5,551 nucleotides of DNA from Methanobacteriota archaeon (lineage in GTDB: Archaea > Thermoplasmatota > Thermoplasmata > RBG-16-68-12): the NCBI GenBank assembly GCA_005878415.1, contig VBMM01000058.1, forward strand, positions 1 through 5,551, read 5' to 3'. Shown here one piece after another: positions 1-5,551 of this stretch. The position numbers and the translations under genes were made by a program. Each line of letters opens with the position of its first letter. The first letter of the stretch is position 1. The notes below the pieces were generated by a model. It did no database searches. It had not been told where the DNA came from and worked only from the letters and a program-made list of their open reading frames with translations.

Positions 1-102
1 TCCGCGCAGGCGACGTAGACGGTCTGAAGAGGGTTGATTCTGTGATGAGCCCGCCCGCGTCAGAATAAACCCTCTTCAGACCGTCTACGTCGCCTGCGCG
101 GA
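1..102. repeat. Long inverted repeat (42-bp arms, 18-nt loop) at the window edge
   Basis: Bases 1-42 and 61-102 are reverse complements at 41 of 42 positions. The only mismatch pairs base 36 (g) with base 67 (a), and bases 43-60 form the loop. The element lies 32 bp past the stop codon of the leftward giant gene. The stem is far longer than an ordinary terminator and has no flanking T-run. Because base 1 itself is paired, the left arm is either cut by the window edge or begins at a contig end. Possible explanations are a natural palindrome, a MITE-like or attachment element, a strong structure between convergent genes, or a fold-back assembly or amplification artefact. The sequence alone does not decide between them. 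The inverted repeat is seen directly; its role is unknown. Confidence 0.9.
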
Positions 103-134
103 CGAGTGGATACGCCCGGTCGGCCGATCCCATT

Positions 135-3100
135 TCAAGGCACCAAGAGTATTGTTGGTTCCGGAGGATCAAGCGAATTATCAAACCTTGCGGTGTCAGC
201 CAAAAAGTTCAGGAGTTGAATCAACGCGTCCTCTGCGACGTCCGACGGTATTTCGCTGCCGAACACATACTCGAACAGGAACGTAATCGTACTGCCAGGC
301 GTACTGACTATCTTCAGAGCGAGGGGATCAGGCAGAACACCAAGGAGAGCTTCGGCACCAACAGTTATCGTCAGTCCGAGCTGCCAACCAAGCATCGCAG
401 CGGCTCCATACAGGGGGACGACCGCGATGATCGTATCGACGACGATGGTCCCCGCGCTTTCGTAATGTGAGAGTCTTTTGATTGGGTTGTCGGTCTGACT
501 GGCTTGGAAGACTTCATAGGACGCCAAGATCCCACCGACAGCGATTGCTGCAGCAACGCCCAACCTAATCTTGATCCCAGCCCCGAAGATTCGACCCTTG
601 AAAAGTCCTCTAACAAGGACGGCGTCGGACCGGACAACCCCGAACACAGCCGTTGCACCAGCGAGGACGTAAACCGTACCCTTGACGATGTCCCCGTCCC
701 GGAACGCCAAGACCGCTTGGCTCCCGAATATCACTAGGGTTGCCCCCACTGCTGCACCTCGCAAGCCGGATCTGAGCTGTGCGTACTTGACGCCGGTTAG
801 CAACCGTGAATCTTCGATATTGTCGACGATTTCGCCACGAATCTCACGCTCAACTACCCGGACCTCCGTGAGATCCACACCAGGAATCTCCGGATGCGCT
901 ACCCGCAATTTCACAGTCTCGACGGCGGTTTCGCCGATGACAAAGTACGGCTGGCCCGTCTCGAGGTTCGTTAGCTTCGCCACCGTGAAGGTGGATCGGC
1001 CGAAGGACATCTCTTCCAACGCGCCCGAAGGGACGTTCAGCACCGGGAAGAGCATGCTCGCCGTGAGCTGGCTCGTGATGGAAATGCCCTGGCGGATCAT
1101 CTTGAAGACTTTGAGGGCGACACCGAAGCCGTCCGCGGAGGTCCGGAACCACGCGTCCTCGGGAGCCCAGGTGATCGTGTCCTGAAACGAAGTGATCTCC
1201 TCGGTGGAATTGCCAAGCATGTATACGGCATCCGCGGAAGCGGGCGCTTCTGAATCAAACGGGTCTCCCATTCGGTACACGTAGACGGAGAATGATCCAA
1301 ACGAATAGAAGCCGGTGACAAGCGTCTCTGTCGAATCGGGCAAGGCGGCTTCGAGAGCCTGCATGTCCGTGGCGAGACGCGCAACAACCAATTCCGCGGA
1401 CTCCTGAACTCGAACGAGGCTGGCCGCGACGGTCACGTCCGTGACGTTCAGGGCGTCTTTCCTCACGGAGATTCCATCGCTCGTAAGCCAGGCTGGAGTG
1501 AGGACGAGCGTGGCGGTTGGCATGCCATCGACCTGGGTCGTGTTGTCCTCCGTCGCGACATCCTCCGGTATCCGGAGCTGGAACTCGTACGCGTGGTCGT
1601 CGATCGCCGCGCCCACGGCGAGGTTCTGGTAGAACGGGGGCGCCGCGAGGAAGTCGGTCCCTCGGAAGAGCGAGTACACGAAGGCCGGCACGGTGGTCGT
1701 CCCGTCCTCCGGCTCGGCGCCACGGTCCGCCTCCGGCCGGATGGAGAACTGCACGATGACGTCTTGCGGCTTCGAGAGGCGGATCGGGATGTCTATGGAG
1801 GCGTGATAGAACAGCTCGCCCGCGCCATCGCGGATCGGCACCTCCGCGACGTTCACGAAGTCAACGTCCGAGGCACGGCTGTCGTGGGTGTATTCGAACC
1901 GATACTGGCGCGGCTCCCAGAAATCGCAGTTGCCGTAGCTCATGGTCGCGGGCGCGAGGACGTTCTCAATGGAGTCGTTGCTGCTCCGCGTCGCGTCGGC
2001 CGTGTGGTCCGAGAGGTACACGCAGGCGTCCGCGTCGATGTTGTACGTCCAGATCGTCGCGGAGACGGCGTGGACGCCGAGTGCATGGAACCGCTGCGTG
2101 AATCGCACGAGACCCGGTTCGAAGGTGTTCCTCCACGGCGGATCCCAGAGCTCCGTCGGCGAGAGATCGAGTCCGTCGACGACCCCGTCGCCGTCCGTAT
2201 CGGCGAGGAGGGGATTCGTGGGCCGCCGGTTCAGGCCCACAATCTCGTCGAAATCGGAGAGGCCGTCCCGGTCCGTATCCGGATCCGAGGGATCGGTAGG
2301 GAATCCAACGTTCGATACCCCGTCCCACTCTTCGTCGTCCCGGAGGCCATCCGCGTCCGTGTCGGGTGAAATGGGGGAGGTGACGACCGACCGTTCGACC
2401 GCAAGGCCGTCGATTTCCGCCCGGAACTCGCGCGGGGTCACCTCGGCGAAGTCGGAGAGCGTGTCCTCGTCCGTGTCCGTCAGGGTGGGATCGGATCCGT
2501 GGATCAGACGCTCCGGACCGTCGAGGAGACCGTCCTGATCCGTGTCGGGGTCGAGCGGATCCGAGGGGCGCATCCCTTCGCCCGGGACGAGCTCGAGGCC
2601 GTCCGGGAGCCCGTCGTCATCCGTGTCGAAGTCGAACGGGTCCGTGCGGATCGTCCGGTCATACGTGACGCCATCGATGATAAAATGCACGGTGCGCGAC
2701 GCAATCTCATCGCCGTCCGCCAGGAGGTCCCCGTCGACGTCGGGCGACACCGGGAGCGTGTGGGTCGTCGATCGCTCGACGCCGTCGAGGATGCCGTCGC
2801 CATCCGTGTCGGCCGCTCCCGGGGACGTCCGGAAGGCGAGGAGCACCGATGCGCTCGCAATTCGGCCGGCCTCCGCGCCATGGTTTCGGACGACGACGTG
2901 CCACGACCGGACGCCCGACACATCTCCCGCAACCAAGCCGGACCCGACGAGCCCGTCGGATTCCGCGAGACTCCGGGGCCGAAGGAGGTCGAGGACGAGG
3001 TGGACCCCGGTGTCCGTGGGGCTGACCGCCGGACGCCACGGCACCCGGAACGAGTCGGAGACTTCGAGGATGCCTCCGTGGGACAAAGGCACGGTCCGAC

Positions 3101-4673
3101 CGACGGGGTCGACGGTGAGGGCCGGAAGATCGCCTGCGGTCGTCCCGCCGGCGAGGTTGCACGCGGGCGAACATGGGGGTGGTGGCGCGGTTTCCTTGTT
3201 GCTCACCGCCGCCGAGAACGATTGAACGACTTCGTTGCCCGCGCGATCGCTCGCCCGGACTTCGAACGTGTGGATGGCATTGGAAAGATCGAGCGTGTCG
3301 TAGGCGAAGGTGTACGGCTCCTCGTCGCGCGCATCGGCCATCGTGCCGTCGACGTACAACGAGACGGCGGCGAGCCCCTGGTCATCCGACGCCGTCGCCT
3401 CCAGCGCGAGAAGGCCGCTCAACGTGTCGCCCGCGGCCCGACGCAACGAAAGTTCCGGAGGCGTCCGGTCGATGAAGACCGTAATCAGCGGGGAGAAACG
3501 AGCGACGAACTCCCCGCCTTCATGGGCCTGCACGATCACGTAGAGGCGGTGCGCCCCCTCGGCCCAAACGTCGGTGGGCCATGACAGCACGAAGGACCCG
3601 GAGGAGTCCCCTTCGGTCCCGGCAATCCAGACATCGTCCACTTGGAGTTGGACGAGCGGGCCGGGACGCCACGCCTTCCCGCGGACCTCGACCGTGCCCC
3701 GGACCGAGACACCGTCGGACGGGAGGAGGATCGCCGCTCCCCGAACGTGGAATCCCGGATCCCAGAGGAGCTGCGGCTCCTGACCGTCGTCGGCGAGGAA
3801 TGCGACGTCCACGGACAGATCCTGCGGATGGGGATGGTCGATCCGCACGTCGACCGCGGCCGACGCGAACACCCCCGCCGCGGGCGGAGCCTCGATCTCG
3901 ATCGTCGAGGAATTTCCCGGACCGAGCTCCACGGATCCAAGGGCGGGCGACGCACGGGCCATATAGACTCTCGCCTCCTCCTCGATGTCTCCGAGGCCGT
4001 CACCATCGCTGTCCCGCGAGCCCATGTCGATGAGGAAATCATCGAAGTATAGAGAGTACCAGGCCCCGGTGAGCCCTGCGGCGCAGAGGAAGCCCACGGA
4101 GACCTTCACGTATGCCGCGGATGTCCAGGGCGCCGATGGAAAGTCCGCGGCCGGGCTGCGGCGGACATCATTCCACGCCGCCAGCGCGGAAGGAGGCGAC
4201 AGGACCATATCCGAGACGGTCGGCGCACATCGGCCCGCGTTCCGACTCGCCTGGTACGCGGTGATATATCGGACGCCGCCGACGCGTCGGTAGCCGCCGT
4301 CGAGGAAGTCCAAAGACACACCAGCGGCATACGCGTCCCACGGCGACCCTTGGAGATCCTGAAGTCGGTCGTATAGCACGGAAAGTCGCAGCTCCGTGAT
4401 CGGCGTGTGGCGGGTCGGGAACAGCGCGTAGCCGTACGCGGACCCGAAGTCGCGGACGGTCCATCCGCGAATCTCGACGTGATAGGATCGGCTTCCGGAC
4501 CTCGCGAACGCCGACGAATAGCCCGCGGAGGCGCGATCGCCGAGATGGAAATGCGTGAAGGGCAGCCAGTCGTCATCCTCGAAGTCGTCGGTGAGCGCCA
4601 GAGTCAGGCCGGAGGCGCCCAGCATTAGCCCGGCGAAGCCGATCGCTACGACGAATCTCCAGGAGCCGCGCAC
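135..4673 (-). CDS. Giant exported multidomain protein with Ig-like modules, TSP3-like Ca-binding repeats and a hydrophobic C-terminus
   Basis: This 1512-residue protein is predicted to be exported and probably held at the cell surface; its function is unknown. Residues 1-26 look like a signal peptide (R2 and R6, then a hydrophobic core at 8-20, with possible cleavage near A20-A26). Residues 29-216 resemble a lectin- or CBM-like beta-sandwich, opening with DDFEDD and closing with YFDDFLID. A lone DSDGDGLGD loop is at 221-229. Residues 250-315 and 555-616 look like the two halves of a P-domain. Two Ig-like modules (about 316-402 and 403-491) lie between them, followed by a PPPPC-x3-C linker (497-505). 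Eight DxDxDG loops span 622-833. Residues 839-1082 match no family I recognise. Residues 1300-1450 carry four or five hydrophobic segments. Six cysteines fall in three local pairs, and five N-x-S/T sequons are present. The GTG start at 4673 follows GGGGGAGGG and preserves the signal peptide; the next ATG (4625) would destroy it. Third-position GC drops sharply in the last 450 codons. An adhesin, S-layer-associated or cell-contact role is inference. Confidence 0.93.
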   Translation of the reverse strand: MRGSWRFVVAIGFAGLMLGASGLTLALTDDFEDDDWLPFTHFHLGDRASAGYSSAFARSGSRSYHVEIRGWTVRDFGSAYGYALFPTRHTPITELRLSVLYDRLQDLQGSPWDAYAAGVSLDFLDGGYRRVGGVRYITAYQASRNAGRCAPTVSDMVLSPPSALAAWNDVRRSPAADFPSAPWTSAAYVKVSVGFLCAAGLTGAWYSLYFDDFLIDMGSRDSDGDGLGDIEEEARVYMARASPALGSVELGPGNSSTIEIEAPPAAGVFASAAVDVRIDHPHPQDLSVDVAFLADDGQEPQLLWDPGFHVRGAAILLPSDGVSVRGTVEVRGKAWRPGPLVQLQVDDVWIAGTEGDSSGSFVLSWPTDVWAEGAHRLYVIVQAHEGGEFVARFSPLITVFIDRTPPELSLRRAAGDTLSGLLALEATASDDQGLAAVSLYVDGTMADARDEEPYTFAYDTLDLSNAIHTFEVRASDRAGNEVVQSFSAAVSNKETAPPPPCSPACNLAGGTTAGDLPALTVDPVGRTVPLSHGGILEVSDSFRVPWRPAVSPTDTGVHLVLDLLRPRSLAESDGLVGSGLVAGDVSGVRSWHVVVRNHGAEAGRIASASVLLAFRTSPGAADTDGDGILDGVERSTTHTLPVSPDVDGDLLADGDEIASRTVHFIIDGVTYDRTIRTDPFDFDTDDDGLPDGLELVPGEGMRPSDPLDPDTDQDGLLDGPERLIHGSDPTLTDTDEDTLSDFAEVTPREFRAEIDGLAVERSVVTSPISPDTDADGLRDDEEWDGVSNVGFPTDPSDPDTDRDGLSDFDEIVGLNRRPTNPLLADTDGDGVVDGLDLSPTELWDPPWRNTFEPGLVRFTQRFHALGVHAVSATIWTYNIDADACVYLSDHTADATRSSNDSIENVLAPATMSYGNCDFWEPRQYRFEYTHDSRASDVDFVNVAEVPIRDGAGELFYHASIDIPIRLSKPQDVIVQFSIRPEADRGAEPEDGTTTVPAFVYSLFRGTDFLAAPPFYQNLAVGAAIDDHAYEFQLRIPEDVATEDNTTQVDGMPTATLVLTPAWLTSDGISVRKDALNVTDVTVAASLVRVQESAELVVARLATDMQALEAALPDSTETLVTGFYSFGSFSVYVYRMGDPFDSEAPASADAVYMLGNSTEEITSFQDTITWAPEDAWFRTSADGFGVALKVFKMIRQGISITSQLTASMLFPVLNVPSGALEEMSFGRSTFTVAKLTNLETGQPYFVIGETAVETVKLRVAHPEIPGVDLTEVRVVEREIRGEIVDNIEDSRLLTGVKYAQLRSGLRGAAVGATLVIFGSQAVLAFRDGDIVKGTVYVLAGATAVFGVVRSDAVLVRGLFKGRIFGAGIKIRLGVAAAIAVGGILASYEVFQASQTDNPIKRLSHYESAGTIVVDTIIAVVPLYGAAAMLGWQLGLTITVGAEALLGVLPDPLALKIVSTPGSTITFLFEYVFGSEIPSDVAEDALIQLLNFLADTARFDNSLDPPEPTILLVP
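2175..2810 (-). repeat. Array of eight TSP3-like calcium-binding loops, including two 88-residue super-repeats
   Basis: Eight acidic loops of the form DxDxDGxxD begin at residues 622, 645, 683, 710, 733, 771, 799 and 825 of the giant protein. Most are followed by G-x-E or D-x-E and several are preceded by DP, as in bacterial and archaeal thrombospondin-type-3 repeats. Such loops bind calcium and stiffen rod-like stalks. The first six form a duplicated block: loop starts 622/710, 645/733 and 683/771 are each exactly 88 residues apart, and 710/799 are 89 apart. In both copies the second loop lacks the usual glycine (DVDGDLLAD and DTDEDTLSD). In both copies it is followed by the same fixed-length insert, E-x9-IDG-x4-R-x3-T-x-P-x3-D. 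At DNA level the array shows as a recurring tccgtgtcgg-like motif on the plus strand. Calcium binding is inferred from the motif. Confidence 0.85.
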
Positions 4674-4820
4674 GGTCCCTCCCCCGAAAGCACAGGGGCC
4701 GCGACCCCCACGCTCCCTCCGCGGCGGACATCGAGTCCCTGGCTATTTCAAGTTGACCCTCGAATGTAGCATCTCATCCAGTTGACCTGTCGGGCCTCAG
4801 GCTCGGCGCGCCCATCCGGG

Positions 4821-4834
4821 ATTCCGATAGGAAT
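4821..4834. promoter_or_regulatory. Small inverted repeat upstream of the sseA promoter, possible operator
   Basis: The sequence attcc-gata-ggaat is a perfect inverted repeat with 5-bp arms and a 4-nt spacer. It ends 15 bp before the TATA-like element at 4850-4858, where an activator or repressor of an archaeal promoter could bind. The arms are short enough to occur by chance, so the regulatory role is only a suggestion. Confidence 0.25.
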
Positions 4835-4849
4835 AGCGATATGCGCAAG

Positions 4850-4884
4850 AGATATAACGGTGTAATACTTCGGACGGCCCGGAG
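4850..4884 (+). promoter_or_regulatory. Probable TATA box and Shine-Dalgarno sequence of sseA
   Basis: agatataac at 4850-4858 is a good archaeal TATA-like sequence. Transcription starting about 25 bp downstream would begin near 4880, giving a very short leader. GGAG at 4881-4884 lies nine bases before the ATG at 4894 and fits a ribosome binding site, supporting that start. A second gatat at 4838-4842 and taata at 4863-4867 are alternative TATA candidates, so the exact transcription start is uncertain. Confidence 0.45.
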
Positions 4885-4893
4885 CGAAGAACG

Positions 4894-5551
4894 ATGGCGG
4901 CATACGCGCATCCCGAAGTCTTGGTCGACACGAGCTGGGTGAAGGGAAACCTGGGGAACGAAGACCTCCGGATCGTCGAGGTCGATTACGATCCGACCGC
5001 GAACTACAACCTCGGGCACATCCCGGGTTCCGTCCTCATCGACTGGAGGAAGGACATCAACGATCCCGTTCGGCGGGACATCGTCTCGAAGGAGGACCTC
5101 GAGGCGCTCTTCGGCCGTCTCGGGATCTCGAACGACCATCAGATCGTGCTGTACGGCGACTTCAACAACTGGTTCGCGGCGTTCGCGTTCTGGGTGTTCA
5201 AGTATTACGGCGTAGACAACGTCGTCCTTCTGAACGGCGGCCGGAAGAAGTGGATCGAGCAGGACCTGCCGGTGACGAAGGAGGTGCCGTCGTTCCCGGC
5301 GACGACCTTCACCGCGAAGGAACCGGACGAGACGCTGCGGGTCTACCTCGCATACGTCCGGGAGGCGTACAAGCAGGCGGGGAAGGTCCTCGTCGACGTG
5401 CGTGGGCCGAAAGAGTTCAGCGGCGAGATCCTCGCACCGCCCGAGTATCCGACGGAGCACGCGCAGCGCGGCGGGCACATCCCCGGGGCGAAGAACATCC
5501 CGTGGGGCCAGGCCGTCAACGAGGACGGGACATTCAAGACGACGGAGGAGC
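4894..5551 (+). CDS. sseA: Tandem-rhodanese sulfurtransferase (thiosulfate or 3-mercaptopyruvate sulfurtransferase), 3' end outside the window
   Basis: The first 219 residues of a cytoplasmic two-domain rhodanese are present, in a family usually about 280 residues long. These enzymes move sulfane sulfur from thiosulfate or 3-mercaptopyruvate to thiophilic acceptors such as cyanide. The N-terminal domain (about 8-128) carries VEVDYDPTANYNLGHIPGS, with GHIPG at 41-45. Its loop VLYGDFNNW has Asp89 where an active domain carries the catalytic Cys, as expected for the non-catalytic N-domain. The C-terminal domain begins near 145 with LVDVRGPKEFSGE (166-178), then RGGHIPGAKNIPW (192-204). The reading frame runs off the right edge before the catalytic Cys loop, so activity and substrate class cannot be judged. 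There is no signal peptide. The ATG at 4894 has GGAG upstream and gives the typical short N-terminus before the first rhodanese strand. It is divergent from the giant surface-protein gene, with no evidence of shared function. Confidence 0.95.
   Translation, partial: MAAYAHPEVLVDTSWVKGNLGNEDLRIVEVDYDPTANYNLGHIPGSVLIDWRKDINDPVRRDIVSKEDLEALFGRLGISNDHQIVLYGDFNNWFAAFAFWVFKYYGVDNVVLLNGGRKKWIEQDLPVTKEVPSFPATTFTAKEPDETLRVYLAYVREAYKQAGKVLVDVRGPKEFSGEILAPPEYPTEHAQRGGHIPGAKNIPWGQAVNEDGTFKTTEE

Larger units (their letters stand above)
4674..4893. promoter_or_regulatory. Divergent intergenic region holding both promoters
   Basis: These 220 bp separate the GTG of the leftward giant gene from the ATG of the rightward sulfurtransferase, so both promoters should lie here. 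The half next to the giant gene (4674-4740) is very GC-rich. The half next to sseA (4741-4893) is more AT-rich. For the leftward gene, GGGGGAGGG at 4685-4677 (minus strand) is a Shine-Dalgarno sequence close to the start. A weak TATA-like ttgaaata lies at 4751-4744 (minus strand). The 8-mer agttgacc occurs twice in direct orientation, at 4751-4758 and 4780-4787, 29 bp apart. No conserved RNA structure or additional gene was recognised here. Confidence 0.6.

Noticed and set aside
1..102. Ordinary intrinsic terminator of the giant gene
   Set aside because: A 42-bp stem with an 18-nt loop and no T-run does not fit a normal terminator, although an effect on transcript ends is not excluded.
116..130. 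Small palindrome tcggccga in the spacer after the giant gene
   Set aside because: An 8-bp self-complementary sequence is expected by chance in GC-rich DNA and has no other supporting signal.
2175..2810. Recurring tccgtgtcgg-like DNA motif suggesting a CRISPR-like or regulatory repeat
   Set aside because: The copies fall in frame on the codons for the DTDxDG loops and their spacing follows the protein repeats, so coding explains them.
2499..3584. 361-codon open frame on the plus strand
   Set aside because: It is antisense to the giant gene. High third-position GC on the minus strand removes stops from this frame, its product is Arg-rich with no recognisable domain, and the minus-strand frame shows clear Ig-like and Ca-binding motifs.
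4774..5478. 234-codon open frame on the minus strand
   Set aside because: It is antisense to the sulfurtransferase, whose plus-strand translation has unmistakable rhodanese motifs.
4894..5551. Sulfurtransferase read as inactive because no catalytic Cys is visible
   Set aside because: The catalytic loop lies in the last quarter of this family, beyond the right edge; Asp89 in the N-domain loop is the normal state.

Overview
The window holds one very large leftward gene, the first 219 codons of a divergent rightward gene, the 220-bp region between their starts, and a near-perfect long inverted repeat at the left edge. Base composition is GC-rich, with G or C at most third codon positions in both genes. 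The rightward gene is a tandem-rhodanese sulfurtransferase (sseA type). The leftward gene encodes a 1512-residue exported protein built from beta-sandwich, Ig-like and calcium-binding thrombospondin-type-3-like modules. TATA-like elements near the starts, Shine-Dalgarno motifs and this architecture fit a GC-rich archaeon, perhaps Thermoplasmatota. That is inference only: similar proteins occur in bacteria, and no rRNA or other marker gene is present.

Layout, left to right. 1-102: inverted repeat with 42-bp arms (41 of 42 pairs) and an 18-nt loop. Its outer end coincides with base 1, so it may continue outside the window. 103-134: short spacer with no gene. 135-4673 (minus): the giant surface protein. 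In protein order it has a signal peptide, an N-terminal beta-sandwich, one isolated Ca-binding loop, a P-domain-like half, two Ig-like modules, a Pro/Cys linker, a second P-domain-like half, eight Ca-binding loops of which six form two 88-residue super-repeats, a large unrecognised domain, and a C-terminal part with four or five hydrophobic segments. 4674-4893: divergent intergenic region with a small palindrome, an 8-nt direct repeat and TATA-like sequences. 4894-5551 (plus): sulfurtransferase, cut by the right edge before its catalytic cysteine.

The two genes share only an intergenic region; nothing shows that they work together. The most notable points are the 88-residue super-repeat with a length-conserved hairpin insert, the fall in third-position GC over the C-terminal third of the giant gene, the unusual multi-segment hydrophobic C-terminus, and the long palindrome at the edge. 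No mobile element, CRISPR array, tRNA or rRNA was seen.
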